DNA of 35,693 nucleotides, taken from assembly GCA_030834965.1 (NCBI GenBank), contig JAUQWW010000085.1:1-35693 (forward strand). The letters are read 5' to 3'. Both the position numbers and the translations under genes were made by a program. Below are positions 17,065-26,024 of the stretch, one piece after another. The DNA comes from Gallionellaceae bacterium (GTDB lineage: Bacteria > Pseudomonadota > Gammaproteobacteria > Burkholderiales > Gallionellaceae). How positions within the stretch are numbered: position 1 is the stretch's first letter; each line of letters opens with the position of its first letter. Below the pieces are notes generated by a model, which was given only the letters and a program-made list of their open reading frames with translations, did no database searches and was not told the DNA's origin.

Positions 17065-17531
17065 TTCAACTTCCTTATCAGATTAAGAATTTCATCGGCA
17101 TGTCCATGCGCATGAACGCCATACAAAGCATGACGCAACTTGCCTTGCTTGTCGATCACGAAGGTTGAGCGCTGTATCGCCGCTGTCTTGTGTCCGTCCA
17201 CTTCTTTGTCATAGAGAACCTTGTATTTTTTACACACCCTGGATTCTGCATCGGACAACAACAGCACGGAAAGACCGTATTTGTCACGAAATTCGGCATG
17301 GCTCAGACATTCGTCACGACTTACCCCGACCACCAGCGTATCAAGTTGCGCAAAGCTGTCGTCGAGCGCACTGAATTCGTTGGCTTCCATGGTGCAGCCC
17401 GGCGTGTCGTCTTTCGGGTAGAAATACAGGACGATATTCTTTTTGCCCAATTGCGCTGCCAAATTGAATGGTTCCATATCTGCATCAAACAGCTCAAATT
17501 GTGGTGCGTCCATTCCGGCTTGCAACTGCAT
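17061..17531 (-). CDS. bcp: thioredoxin-dependent peroxiredoxin, Bcp/PrxQ type
   Basis: A 156-residue thiol peroxidase. The peroxidatic cysteine is in DDTPGCTMEANEF (Cys46). Bcp proteins often have a resolving cysteine five residues on, and here that place is Asn51. Cys75 or Cys100 could substitute, or the enzyme may work as a 1-Cys type. It reduces hydrogen peroxide and organic hydroperoxides in the cytoplasm. Start 17531 is preferred over the ATG six bases earlier because AGGAGG is then at a normal distance, whereas it abuts the first ATG. The stop overlaps slyD, and a shared terminator closes the operon. Confidence 0.9.
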   Translation of the reverse strand: MQLQAGMDAPQFELFDADMEPFNLAAQLGKKNIVLYFYPKDDTPGCTMEANEFSALDDSFAQLDTLVVGVSRDECLSHAEFRDKYGLSVLLLSDAESRVCKKYKVLYDKEVDGHKTAAIQRSTFVIDKQGKLRHALYGVHAHGHADEILNLIRKLK

Positions 17532-17689
17532 ATCCATTCCTCCTGCGCGGTATTCTAACTGATTTCATTTGGCGCAAAAGTATTTTTGTGGCACGTTCTC
17601 AGGCACTCGAATTGCTTTACCAGCAGAACGCAGACGTCTATATTCCACCAGTCAAAAGCAAGCACAAAAAACAAGCGAAAGGCAATCTC

Positions 17690-18178
17690 ATGAGCAGCGA
17701 TCTGCAACGCACTGCATTGAACGGAACGGGGGATTATATCGCCGCGCTGGATACCTTATGCGGCCTGGCGCAACACAATCTAGTCATTTTTGAAAAGGAT
17801 TTCAATGATCTCGGCTTCAATTCCGAGGCACGCCACGACATCTTGCGCGATTTCCTACTCTCCAGTCCTTACAACCGCCTGCACTTGCTGGCGCACAACA
17901 CGCGCCCTCTGACGCAATTCTGCCCGCGCCTGCTGAACTTGCTGCGCCAGTTCAGCCACAACATGCATATTTACCAGACTCCACAGCACCTGCAACACCT
18001 GTCCGATCCCTTTACTGTAGCGGACGAAAGCCATTATGTACGCCGCTTCCATTTTGACGACCCGCGCGGCATCCTGGCGCAGAACGACGCAGAAGGCGCG
18101 CGTACCCTGAAGTCACGCTTTGACGAAATGTGGGCGGCTTCCCATCCGGCTGTTTCTGCGACCACGCTGGGGTTATAG
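17690..18178 (+). CDS. DUF7931-like conserved protein
   Basis: A 163-residue cytoplasmic protein. Its layout, a NLVIFEKDFNDLGF opening, helices around RHDILRDFLLSS and LLNLLRQF, then DESHYVRRFHFDDPRGILAQND, resembles small phospholipase D-fold-like proteins annotated as DUF7931 and often encoded beside or fused to GNAT acetyltransferases. That assignment is from memory and not firm. No catalytic HKD motif is present. Start 17690 has AAAGG upstream. The frame is open much further back, and the stretch from a GTG at 17588 (ALELLYQQNADVYIPP) is protein-like, so a longer product is possible. It is divergent from bcp. Confidence 0.6.
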   Translation: MSSDLQRTALNGTGDYIAALDTLCGLAQHNLVIFEKDFNDLGFNSEARHDILRDFLLSSPYNRLHLLAHNTRPLTQFCPRLLNLLRQFSHNMHIYQTPQHLQHLSDPFTVADESHYVRRFHFDDPRGILAQNDAEGARTLKSRFDEMWAASHPAVSATTLGL

Positions 18179-18338
18179 GCTGCAAAAATACGAAAAAACC
18201 TTAAAATTTATAAAATATGCAAAACCCTCTGGAATTATTTTAATACTCTGATAGAATGCCGCGTCTTCGCAATGGCGCATGCCATGGCGGACCAAATAAT
18301 AAATCCCATTTTCGTAATTTCTCATGAAGGAAAAGTAA

Positions 18339-18560
18339 ATGAAATACTCTGCTCTGGTTGCTGCCCTGTTAGCTCTGACCTTGACCGCCTGCGGCAAGCC
18401 TGCAGAAGCTCCCGCTCCTGCTGCTGAACCAGCACCTGCTGCTGCACCGGCACCGGCACCTGCTGAGCCAGCACCTGCCGCTGAAGCTGCTTCCGCACCG
18501 GCTGAAGCTGCTCCTGCTGCTGAAGCTGCTTCTGCTCCTGCTGCACCAGCAGCGCACTAA
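18339..18560 (+). CDS. small Ala/Pro-rich lipoprotein
   Basis: A 73-residue product with a lipoprotein signal peptide, LTLTAC lipobox and predicted lipidated Cys18. The mature part is almost entirely Ala, Pro and Glu in irregular PAPAAEPAP / EAAPAAEAAS repeats and is therefore extended or disordered. The ATG follows AAGGAAAAG, and a strong terminator lies directly downstream, so the gene is monocistronic. TAGAAT at 18252-18257 may be its -10 box. Function is unknown. Such proteins may act as envelope spacers or wall-contacting tethers, but nothing here proves that. Confidence 0.8.
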   Translation: MKYSALVAALLALTLTACGKPAEAPAPAAEPAPAAAPAPAPAEPAPAAEAASAPAEAAPAAEAASAPAAPAAH

Positions 18561-18579
18561 GCGATTCTGCTGCAAAACA

Positions 18580-18606
18580 AAAAAGCCGACTTACGTCGGC
18601 TTTTTT
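18580..18606. terminator. bidirectional rho-independent terminator
   Basis: GCCGAC (18585-18590) pairs with GTCGGC (18595-18600) around TTAC. A-run and T-run flanks allow termination in both directions. It serves the small lipoprotein gene on the plus strand and the dapA-bamC-MBL operon on the minus strand. Confidence 0.9.
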
Positions 18607-18625
18607 GTTGCGCGTCACATTATTT

Positions 18626-19393
18626 CTATACGACCTCGCACCAGCCCAGCCCTTCCTGTTGGGTCGCCACGGCAATCCAGTCCTCAGTGCAATTCAGCGC
18701 CGCGCTCAAGGCACGCACTGCCAGTTCCCGCGTATTGTTTTTGCGGCTCAGGTGTGCCGCCACGACATGCTGCAGGCGGCTGGTGTCCAGCCTTGCCAGC
18801 AGCGCTGCCGCATCCGCATTGTTCATATGCCCGAAACGTCCGCCGACGCGCTGCTTGAGGCTTGACGGGTAATCACCATTGGCCAGCATGTCGGCGTCAT
18901 GGTTGCATTCCAGCACCAGCGCATCACAGCCGCTCAGCGTCGCTTCGATATGAGGCGTGGAGCAACCGGTATCGGTCAGCACTCCCAGCCGTCTTGCTCC
19001 ATTTCCGAACACGTATTGCACGGGCTCAGCGGCATCATGCGGTACCGCATAAGGCTGTATCTGCAGTTCACCAATGGCGAAAGGCGAATGTGAATCGATT
19101 TCCGTCAGCCTGGGCAGATCGCCCGGAGACTTGAATTGCGCACGCAACGTGCCGTGCGTCAGCCAAACAGGTATGGAATGCTTGCGCGCCAGCCGCATCA
19201 CCCCGGCAAAGTGGTCGCCATGTTCATGGGTGACCACAATGCCGCTGAGATGGTCTGCTGCCAAACCCAGACGCGCCAGGCGCGCACCTGTTTCGGCAAG
19301 GGTAAAACCGCAATCCAGCAGCACAGTGGTCAGACCGGCCTGCACGACCAGTGCATTGCCTTCGCTGCCGCTGCCGAGGGAGGCGAAACGCAT
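18626..19393 (-). CDS. MBL-fold metal-dependent hydrolase (YycJ/WalJ-like)
   Basis: A 255-residue metallo-beta-lactamase-fold protein opening with MRFASLGSGSEGNALVV, typical of the YycJ/WalJ-like phosphodiesterase/exonuclease branch. The zinc site is THEHGDH (His56, His58, Asp60, His61), with later ligands in VPHDAAEP and LTDTG and a terminal AAHLSRKNN. The physiological substrate is unknown; single-stranded nucleic acid ends are a possibility from Gram-positive relatives. It follows bamC by 14 bases and is the last gene of the dapA-bamC operon. Confidence 0.85.
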   Translation of the reverse strand: MRFASLGSGSEGNALVVQAGLTTVLLDCGFTLAETGARLARLGLAADHLSGIVVTHEHGDHFAGVMRLARKHSIPVWLTHGTLRAQFKSPGDLPRLTEIDSHSPFAIGELQIQPYAVPHDAAEPVQYVFGNGARRLGVLTDTGCSTPHIEATLSGCDALVLECNHDADMLANGDYPSSLKQRVGGRFGHMNNADAAALLARLDTSRLQHVVAAHLSRKNNTRELAVRALSAALNCTEDWIAVATQQEGLGWCEVV

Positions 19394-19407
19394 GAACAGA
19401 AACGGCG

Positions 19408-20529
19408 TTATTTGCTCAACTGATTGTACAGCGCGTCAAGAATGCGCTGCGCCTCCGGGTCGCTCGCGCCCTCATCGTTGCTGGCTGCCACTTCTACGCC
19501 TGTGCTGCCTTCGCGTACGATCACCCGGTAGCGCATTGCCTTGCTGTCAGCACTACGCCAGAACGCCAGCTTGTCCAGCACGCCCTGCTTCTTGTCAGCT
19601 TCCGCCACGCGCAGGTAGTACACGCCATTGCCCCGGTCCTTATCCTCCACCACAAGACCGGCACGCTCCAGCGCCAGTCCCAGCTTGCGCCAGCTCTTGT
19701 CGAATGGCTCCGACATCAGAATAGTCCTGCTGCCATTGGCAAGCGTTTGCAGCTTGGGTGCGGCAACCATTCCCGCTGTAGATTCGGCGAATGCCCCTTG
19801 TGCCTGTCCTGCCTGTGCCTGCGCTTCGGCAGCGCCGCCCAGCTTTGCCATCAGCATTTGGAGCATGGTTGCTTCAAGACCTGGATCATTCGGGCGCGAC
19901 TGCCACTTGGAAGAGCTCTGGTCCGCGCTCAACACCTCTTCCTTGCCATAATGGCTGATATAGACTTCTGTCGTATTGCCATCCTTGATGCGTTCGAGGC
20001 GGGTGCGGTACATATCCTTTTCACCGGATGAATACAGATTATCGAGTACCTTGCCAATCACGCTGCGGATGCCGCCCTGCGGTATTTTGGCGCGGTTCTC
20101 TGCCCACTCGGTCTCGATAATGCCTGCCTGCATGTTCTCGGACTTGATCGAAAAACCGTTCTCCTGCCAGAACGCCTTGATCTGCGGCCACACGTTCTCT
20201 GGCTTTTCCTCCACTACCAGCCAGCGCGACGTGCCGCTGCGTTCCATGTGCACATTCTTTGACTGAGGCAACACACCGGAGACTGGCGTGCCCTGCTGTG
20301 CCACACCACCCTTGGCGAAATCGGAATAGCTGGCCGAAGTCTCGCCGCCGTCCGGAATGGCGTACTGGTCCTGTACGCCAGGTGCAGTCAGATCAGGCGG
20401 GATTTCCAACGATGGCGCCTTGGCGGCGCCGGACTTATAGTCGACACGCTTTTCTTCGAGGCTCATGCTGCCGCATCCGGCCAGGATCAGCAGCCAGAGG
20501 GGAAGTACGGTAAGTTGCAATGTCTTCAT
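19408..20529 (-). CDS. bamC: outer membrane protein assembly factor BamC (NlpB)
   Basis: A 373-residue outer-membrane lipoprotein of the beta-barrel assembly machine. The signal peptide ends in the lipobox ILAGCGS (Cys19). An unstructured segment with LEIPPDLTAP follows, which in BamC contacts BamD. Two helix-grip domains occupy the remainder, with WPQIKAFWQENGF in the first and WRKLGLALERAGLVVEDKDR in the second. The start at ATG 20529 gives a proper signal peptide, and an upstream frame to 20568 has none. It follows dapA by 48 bases, the standard order in many Proteobacteria. Confidence 0.92.
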   Translation of the reverse strand: MKTLQLTVLPLWLLILAGCGSMSLEEKRVDYKSGAAKAPSLEIPPDLTAPGVQDQYAIPDGGETSASYSDFAKGGVAQQGTPVSGVLPQSKNVHMERSGTSRWLVVEEKPENVWPQIKAFWQENGFSIKSENMQAGIIETEWAENRAKIPQGGIRSVIGKVLDNLYSSGEKDMYRTRLERIKDGNTTEVYISHYGKEEVLSADQSSSKWQSRPNDPGLEATMLQMLMAKLGGAAEAQAQAGQAQGAFAESTAGMVAAPKLQTLANGSRTILMSEPFDKSWRKLGLALERAGLVVEDKDRGNGVYYLRVAEADKKQGVLDKLAFWRSADSKAMRYRVIVREGSTGVEVAASNDEGASDPEAQRILDALYNQLSK

Positions 20530-20577
20530 GTGCTTCCTAAAATAAATTCCTTGCATCATCCAAACCACTCCTGTCCT

Positions 20578-21453
20578 TCAGATAACGCCCGCCTGGCGCA
20601 TTGCATTTTCTACCACGCCCTGCGCAGCAACAGATAGTGGCGTCAGCGGCAGGCGTAGTGCATTCTTCATTTTCCCCATGCGCGCCACCGCCCATTTTAC
20701 CGGGATGGGATTGGCTTCTACGAACAGGTGGCGATGCAACCCAAGCAAGCGGAAATTGATCTCGCGCGCCTTCTCGACTTCGCCGTTCAGCGCGGCCATG
20801 CACATTTCGTGCATCAATTTCGGCGCCACATTAGCCGTCACCGAAATCGTGCCATGCGCCCCCAGCAGAATCAGCGCCAGAGTGCTCGCATCATCGCCGC
20901 TATACACCGCAAAATCTTTGGGAGCGCGCTGCAACAGATCGCTGCCGCGCTCGATATCGCCAGTTGCATCCTTGATGCCGACAATATTGGGAATCTGCGC
21001 GAGGCGCAGCACCGTGTCGTTGCCCATGTCCGCGCCGGTGCGGCCCGGGACGTTGTATAGGATGTGTGGCATATCCACCGCCTCGGCAATGGCCTTGAAG
21101 TGCAGGTACAAGCCTTCCTGCGTCGGCTTGTTGTAGTACGGCACCACCGTCAGCGAGGCCGCGGCGCCCGCCTTTTTGGAAAAGGACGCCAGTTCGATGG
21201 CTTCCTTGGTGGAGTTTGCCCCCGTTCCGGCAATCACCGGAATGCGGCCGGCGGCATGTTCCACTGCGATCTGGATTAATGACTCATGCTCTTCCACATC
21301 CACCGTCGGCGATTCGCCGGTCGTGCCCACGACCACGATTCCGTCCGTGCCCTGCTCGATGTGGAAATCAATCAGCGCACGGAAAGCGGCCAGATCCAGA
21401 CTCCCGTCCTCGTGCATCGGGGTGACTATTGCAACAATACTGCCCTTGATCAT
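20578..21453 (-). CDS. dapA: 4-hydroxy-tetrahydrodipicolinate synthase
   Basis: A 291-residue TIM-barrel aldolase. The Schiff-base lysine is in GIKDATGD (Lys161), the catalytic tyrosine in [10 protein letters not shown] (Tyr133), and GTTGESPT (Thr44, Thr45) completes the active site. It condenses pyruvate with aspartate semialdehyde in the first committed step of lysine and diaminopimelate synthesis. Length and motifs are fully canonical. It is first in the dapA-bamC-MBL operon and divergent from feoAB. Confidence 0.95.
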   Translation of the reverse strand: MIKGSIVAIVTPMHEDGSLDLAAFRALIDFHIEQGTDGIVVVGTTGESPTVDVEEHESLIQIAVEHAAGRIPVIAGTGANSTKEAIELASFSKKAGAAASLTVVPYYNKPTQEGLYLHFKAIAEAVDMPHILYNVPGRTGADMGNDTVLRLAQIPNIVGIKDATGDIERGSDLLQRAPKDFAVYSGDDASTLALILLGAHGTISVTANVAPKLMHEMCMAALNGEVEKAREINFRLLGLHRHLFVEANPIPVKWAVARMGKMKNALRLPLTPLSVAAQGVVENAMRQAGVI

Positions 21454-21519
21454 GGTATTTTAGTGCTGCCTAAAAAACACGCATTCTACCGCAATCCGGC
21501 AGTGCGCCAAAGCTTCGCG

Positions 21520-21547
21520 TTACAAAAACAGGCCTCTATGGAATAAT
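21520..21547 (+). promoter_or_regulatory. candidate feoAB promoter
   Basis: TTACAA at 21520-21525 and AATAAT at 21542-21547 are 16 bases apart, ending 27 bases before the feoA start. I saw no clear Fur box, so iron control is expected from family knowledge but not visible here. Confidence 0.35.
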
Positions 21548-21574
21548 ACTGTTGTCATCACTTCCTGCCACATC

Positions 21575-21808
21575 ATGCCTGCCGTAGCGCTTTCCACACT
21601 TGCCCCAGGCGAGGTTGCCGTCATCGTCGCAATCCATACCGAAGAACCATTGCACCAGCGCCTGCTGGCGATGGGTTTCCGCACCGGCAAACAGATCGAA
21701 CTGATACGCCGCGCCCGCTTTTCCGGCCCCCTGCAAGTGCGCATCGGCACCACCGACATCCTGCTGCGCAGGAATGAAGCAGCGAAAATTTCGGTGCGCA
21801 GGCCATGA
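21575..21808 (+). CDS. feoA: ferrous iron transport protein A
   Basis: A 77-residue SH3-like cytoplasmic protein with the FeoA layout: LSTLAPGEVAVIV, then HQRLLAMGFRTGKQIELIRRA and PLQVRIGTTDILLRRNEAAKI. FeoA supports FeoB-dependent ferrous iron uptake, probably by contacting its GTPase or membrane part. The stop overlaps the feoB start in ATGA. No clear Shine-Dalgarno sequence precedes the ATG at 21575. Confidence 0.93.
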   Translation: MPAVALSTLAPGEVAVIVAIHTEEPLHQRLLAMGFRTGKQIELIRRARFSGPLQVRIGTTDILLRRNEAAKISVRRP

Positions 21809-23592
21809 AACGAATTGCGCTGCTGGGCATGCCCAACACCGGCAAATCCACCCTGTTCAACCGCATGACCGGAGCCGCAGCGCGCGTGGGCAACTGGCCG
21901 GGCATTACCGTCGAATTGCTCGCCGGCAAAATCCTGCTCGGCAGCGACATGATCGAGATCGTTGACCTGCCCGGCATCTACGACCTGCACGGCTTTTCCG
22001 AAGACGAGCAAGTGGTGCGCCACTTCCTGCACGACAACGTGCCCGATCTGGCACTCATCGTGCTCAACGCCACACAGATCGAGCGCCAGCTGAGCCTGCT
22101 GCTGCAGCTCAAGCAGCTCAACCTGAACATGGTGGTGCTGCTCAACATGGCGGACGAAGCCAAAAAATTCGGCATCACCATCGACACCGCAAAGATGACC
22201 GAGGCGCTCGGCATCCCGATCTTTTTGCTGAGCGCAAAATACGGCAACGGCTATCATGAAGCGATGCAGGCCATCACCCGCGCACTGCGCTACACCACGC
22301 CCGGCATGGCCGAAAACCTGCGCGACCAGCTCAAGCCGGACGAGCAGATGGAAAGCGAAATGGCACGCGTGCTGCAGCACTCGGTGCAAGTGCCGGCGCG
22401 CCTGCCGGACAATCTCACCAGCCAGCTCGACCACGTCATGCTGCACCCCTGGTTGGGGCTGCCGATATTCTTCGGCATCATGTACCTGCTGTTTCAGGGG
22501 ATCTTCTTCTTTGGCCAGCCGTTGCAGGGCGCTGTCAACGAGCTGTTCGGCTGGCTCCGCGATGCCGCCGTCGAACCGCTGCTCTCCGGCTTGCCTGCGG
22601 CGCTGCAGGGCCTGCTGCTGGATGGCGTCTACAACGGCATCGCCACGGTCACCGCATTCGTGCCGCTGATCGTGCTGTTCTTCTTGTTCATGGCTATCGT
22701 GGAAGACACCGGCTATTTGTCGCGTGCCGCCTTCCTGATGGATGCGCTGATGGCCAAGATGGGGCTGGATGGGCGCAGCTTCGTCATGTTGCTGATGGGC
22801 TTCGGCTGCAACGTGCCCGCGCTGATGGGCACCCGCGTGATGCGCTCGCGCAGCCTGCGCCTGCTCACCATGCTGGTGATCCCGTTCTCGCTGTGTTCGG
22901 CGCGGCTGCAAGTATTCGTATTCATCACTGCAGCACTGTTCTCCCCCAAAGCTGCGCCGCTGGTGCTGTTCAGCCTGTACCTATTCAGCTTTGCCAGCGC
23001 CATCCTCACTGCGCTGCTGTTCAAACGCCGCTTGCCCAACAATGAGCCATTCGTGCTCGAACTGCCGCCCTACCGCTTTCCCACCATGCGCCAGATGGTG
23101 CTGCGCGGCTGGCACGAGGTCTATCACTTCATCCACCGCGCCGCAAAATTCATCGTGGCCGGCGTGGTGCTGGTCTGGCTGCTCACCCATCTGCCCCCCT
23201 CTGCCGCACCTGCCAGCGCGGACACGTGGGCAGGAATAATAGGCGCCTGGCTGCACCCTCTGTTCGAACCGATCGGCATCACGCCGGAACTCACCATCGC
23301 GCTGATTTTCGGCTTCGTGGCGAAGGAAATCGTGATCGGCTCGCTCGCGGTAATCTACGGCCTGGGCGGAGATGCCCTGAGCCATGCGCTGGCGCAGCAA
23401 CTGGACTGGGTGCAGGCATACAGCTTCATGCTGTTCACCCTGATCTACACCCCCTGCCTCTCCACCATCGCCACCTTGCGCAGCGAATCCAAGCGCACCA
23501 GCTTCATGTGGTTTTCCATCGCCTGGTCGCTGGTGCTGGCATGGGCAGTGAGCTTCCTGTTTTATCAGGGCGCGCGCATGCTTGGATACTGA
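21805..23592 (+). CDS. feoB: ferrous iron transport protein B
   Basis: A 595-residue inner-membrane ferrous iron transporter. The N-terminal G domain has G1 GMPNTGKST (residues 8-16), DLPG (G3) and the FeoB-style NMAD (G4). The membrane part has two gate-type repeats: GYLSRAAFLMDALMAKMGL with FGCNVPA, and the later VAKEIVIGSLAVIYG with the Cys in TPCLSTIATLR. It is shorter than the 773 residues of E. coli FeoB but all core parts are present, as in other short FeoB forms. No feoC follows. Confidence 0.95.
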   Translation: MKRIALLGMPNTGKSTLFNRMTGAAARVGNWPGITVELLAGKILLGSDMIEIVDLPGIYDLHGFSEDEQVVRHFLHDNVPDLALIVLNATQIERQLSLLLQLKQLNLNMVVLLNMADEAKKFGITIDTAKMTEALGIPIFLLSAKYGNGYHEAMQAITRALRYTTPGMAENLRDQLKPDEQMESEMARVLQHSVQVPARLPDNLTSQLDHVMLHPWLGLPIFFGIMYLLFQGIFFFGQPLQGAVNELFGWLRDAAVEPLLSGLPAALQGLLLDGVYNGIATVTAFVPLIVLFFLFMAIVEDTGYLSRAAFLMDALMAKMGLDGRSFVMLLMGFGCNVPALMGTRVMRSRSLRLLTMLVIPFSLCSARLQVFVFITAALFSPKAAPLVLFSLYLFSFASAILTALLFKRRLPNNEPFVLELPPYRFPTMRQMVLRGWHEVYHFIHRAAKFIVAGVVLVWLLTHLPPSAAPASADTWAGIIGAWLHPLFEPIGITPELTIALIFGFVAKEIVIGSLAVIYGLGGDALSHALAQQLDWVQAYSFMLFTLIYTPCLSTIATLRSESKRTSFMWFSIAWSLVLAWAVSFLFYQGARMLGY

Positions 23593-23648
23593 ATCGCCCA
23601 AGTGGTATTATTTTCCGGTTCCATCTTTAATTTTAGGAGTACTTCAAA

Positions 23649-24080
23649 ATGCATAAACTGCTTCGCTCTGCCACGCTGGTCCTGGCCATGATATTGCCGG
23701 CCTATCCCACATTTTCTGCAGCTGCACCTGCCACATCCACGCTTACGAAAACCGATACCAAGGTCGGTACCGGTGCCGAAGCGGTCCCCGGCAAATCGGT
23801 TTCGGTGCACTATACCGGCTGGCTTTACGAGGCATCCAAGCCGAATCACAAAGGCAAAAAATTCGACAGCTCAGTCGATCGCGGCGAAGCTTTTATTTTT
23901 CCGCTGGGCGCAGGGCGCGTGATCAGAGGCTGGGATGAGGGTGTTGCCGGAATGAAAATCGGCGGGAAACGCACACTGATTATCCCTCCTGACATGGCTT
24001 ACGGCGCACGCGGCGCAGGCGGCGTTATCCCACCGAATGCCACACTGATATTTGACGTCGAATTGCTCGGCGTCCAATAG
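23649..24080 (+). CDS. periplasmic FKBP-type peptidyl-prolyl isomerase
   Basis: A 143-residue precursor with a signal peptide (cleavage near FSAAAPA), so it acts in the periplasm. The FKBP domain covers about residues 35-143: [33 protein letters not shown] (split here only for description), [15 protein letters not shown], and the C-terminal [15 protein letters not shown]. It catalyses cis-trans isomerisation of prolyl bonds during folding of exported proteins. AGGAG is upstream of the ATG at about ten bases. A GC-rich hairpin follows the stop. Confidence 0.9.
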   Translation: MHKLLRSATLVLAMILPAYPTFSAAAPATSTLTKTDTKVGTGAEAVPGKSVSVHYTGWLYEASKPNHKGKKFDSSVDRGEAFIFPLGAGRVIRGWDEGVAGMKIGGKRTLIIPPDMAYGARGAGGVIPPNATLIFDVELLGVQ

Positions 24081-24089
24081 AGACAAACG

Positions 24090-24122
24090 CAAGGATGGGC
24101 ACGTATTGCGCGCCCATCCTTG
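24090..24122 (+). terminator. hairpin downstream of the FKBP gene
   Basis: CAAGGATGGGC (24090-24100) pairs with GCCCATCCTTG (24112-24122) over eleven base pairs. The U-tail is poor, so termination could be partial or the hairpin may protect the 3' end. Confidence 0.6.
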
Positions 24123-24311
24123 TATTCGCCCCCTTCTCGAATTGCATCAGCCCGCCCGCACAATTCACCTTGATGATGTTCTTGGCAGTCAGGCGGCCCC
24201 GGCTATGCCGCTGATAGACCGGTATAAGATTGGGGTTCAGAATAACGGCACGCGCCACTCCGGTTCATGCTGTTCACAACACAGCAGAAGAAGCACACAG
24301 GGCGCATCGCA

Positions 24312-25418
24312 ATGCTGACCTTCCTGAGCGTAGCCGTATTGGTCTACGGCTTCATGCACCTCTACGCACTCGGCAGGGTGTGGATGGCCTTCCCGCATTC
24401 GTATGGCCTGGCTCTGTCACTGATACTGGCGGGCGTGGTGCTGACCTTCTCCCCGCTGCTTGTCCATTTCCTGGAAAGGCAAAACTGGCACGAGGCCACC
24501 GTCGCCACCGCTTGGGTGAGCTATATGTGGATGGGCTACCTGCTCCTGTTTCTCTGCATCGGCCTAGTCTTCAACCTTGGCCATGCGCTCACCGCACTGC
24601 TGAATTTCAAATGGCCGCTGAGCGCGGCGCTTGAGTTCCGCAGCGTCGGCCTGCTCGCACTCGCAGCGCTGGGCTACGGATTTGTCGAAGCTCGCCATAT
24701 CCAGGTTGAAACAATCAACATCGCCACCCCCAAGCTCGCATCCGGCCGCGTCACCATTGCGCAGATCTCCGACCTGCACCTCGGCATCATGCAGGGGGAT
24801 AAATTTCTCGACCGCGTCATCGCCAAACTGCGCGAGCTCAAGCCCGACATCGTCGTGGCGACGGGCGACATCGTTGACGGGCAAGGCGACAACCTTGATG
24901 CGCTTACCCTGCGCCTGCAATCCTACACACCGCCCCTCGGCGCATATGCCGTCACCGGCAACCACGAATACTTTGGCGGCCTGAACAACTCCCTGCGCCT
25001 GCTGCGCAACGCGGGCTTTACCGTGCTGCGCGGTGGATCGGCCAAGGCAGGCGGCATCACGCTGGTGGGTGTGGATGATCGCACGGCAACAAACGCAGGA
25101 CAGCAAGCCGCGCTGGATACCCGCAAGGCACTCACTTCCGTCAACAAGGATGAGTTCATTGTCCTGCTCAAACACCAGCCGGTGGTGGATAGTGACACAC
25201 CGTTCGATCTCCAGCTTTCCGGGCACATCCATGGCGGCCAGATTTTCCCGTTCGTTTATGTAACGCGTCTGGTCTATCGCGTGCACACCGGCCTCACCGA
25301 ACTGGCCGATGGGCGCAGGCTGTATGTCAGCCGCGGCACCGGCACCTGGGGACCGCCGGTACGCGTATTTGCACCGCCCGAGATTACGCTGATCACCATC
25401 GAAAGCGAAAAGAAATAG
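24312..25418 (+). CDS. membrane-anchored metallophosphoesterase
   Basis: A 368-residue protein with four hydrophobic segments in the first 125 residues, followed by a calcineurin-like phosphoesterase domain. Metal-binding motifs in order are QISDLHLG (Asp154, His156), VATGDIVDG, TGNHEY (Asn217, His218), LLKHQPV and LSGHIHGGQ. This N-terminal membrane plus C-terminal phosphoesterase layout is that of the YaeI/YkuE-type group, some members of which cleave lipid-linked phosphates. The actual substrate is unknown. Start 24312 is chosen because hydrophobic sequence begins there. The frame extends upstream to 24267 without family features. Confidence 0.85.
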   Translation: MLTFLSVAVLVYGFMHLYALGRVWMAFPHSYGLALSLILAGVVLTFSPLLVHFLERQNWHEATVATAWVSYMWMGYLLLFLCIGLVFNLGHALTALLNFKWPLSAALEFRSVGLLALAALGYGFVEARHIQVETINIATPKLASGRVTIAQISDLHLGIMQGDKFLDRVIAKLRELKPDIVVATGDIVDGQGDNLDALTLRLQSYTPPLGAYAVTGNHEYFGGLNNSLRLLRNAGFTVLRGGSAKAGGITLVGVDDRTATNAGQQAALDTRKALTSVNKDEFIVLLKHQPVVDSDTPFDLQLSGHIHGGQIFPFVYVTRLVYRVHTGLTELADGRRLYVSRGTGTWGPPVRVFAPPEITLITIESEKK

Positions 25419-25507
25419 TTGCCGGCTAAAAAAACATGCCCATGCTTTACAAACAATATCACCGCAACCAAGATTATGGGCAGCGTTAACCTGTCAGGAG
25501 AGGATCA

Positions 25508-25939
25508 ATGAACTTTATTTCATGGTCGGTATTCGGCATCCTTTTCATGCTCGCCGAATTCGCCACCGGAACCTTATACATGCTGGCAATCGGGCTGGCT
25601 TTCATCTACCCCGCCATCGCCGAGTATGCTGGCGCCTCCCTTGGCATACAGATCATTGCGCTCAGTGCGGGAATCCTTGTTCACGCGCTGACCGTGAAAA
25701 TCTGGCACAAGCGCAAACCATCCAGCCCGCCTCCGAACATTCATAGTGATGTGGGGCAGCGCGTCGAAGTGATCGAATGGCTCGATGAATGCACCGCCAC
25801 AGTGAAATTTCGCGGCGAAGAATGGCAGGCTGACAAGGCAAAAGCCGAAATGCCCGATGCCGCCTATGGCATCATCCAGTCTGTGCACGGCCACCGCCTC
25901 ATCATCTCAACCGAACTGCCCGCTCACGAGAACACATAG
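25508..25939 (+). CDS. NfeD family membrane protein (short form)
   Basis: A 143-residue protein with three hydrophobic stretches in the first 65 residues and a C-terminal OB-fold NfeD domain (about 75-138; GQRVEVIEWLDECTATVKFRGEEW). It is the short NfeD form that lacks the serine protease domain. Such proteins often pair with a stomatin/SPFH protein, but none is adjacent here. AGGAGAGG lies just before the ATG. Confidence 0.85.
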   Translation: MNFISWSVFGILFMLAEFATGTLYMLAIGLAFIYPAIAEYAGASLGIQIIALSAGILVHALTVKIWHKRKPSSPPPNIHSDVGQRVEVIEWLDECTATVKFRGEEWQADKAKAEMPDAAYGIIQSVHGHRLIISTELPAHENT

Positions 25940-26024
25940 CGAACCTGCTGATCGGACTCAGGGTGGCACAAAAAGCAATTGGAGGCCCGACCTATCAGTA
26001 GACGCCAAGCCAAGGGAGCCCATC

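Noticed and set aside
21520-22911. 463-codon minus-strand frame opposite feoAB
   Set aside because: The composition (His/Gln/Arg-rich) is typical of the antisense of GC-rich coding DNA, and feoB is unmistakable on the other strand.
24025-24258. 77-codon minus-strand frame between the FKBP and phosphoesterase genes
   Set aside because: It overlaps the FKBP end and its hairpin, with no ribosome-binding site or recognisable motif.
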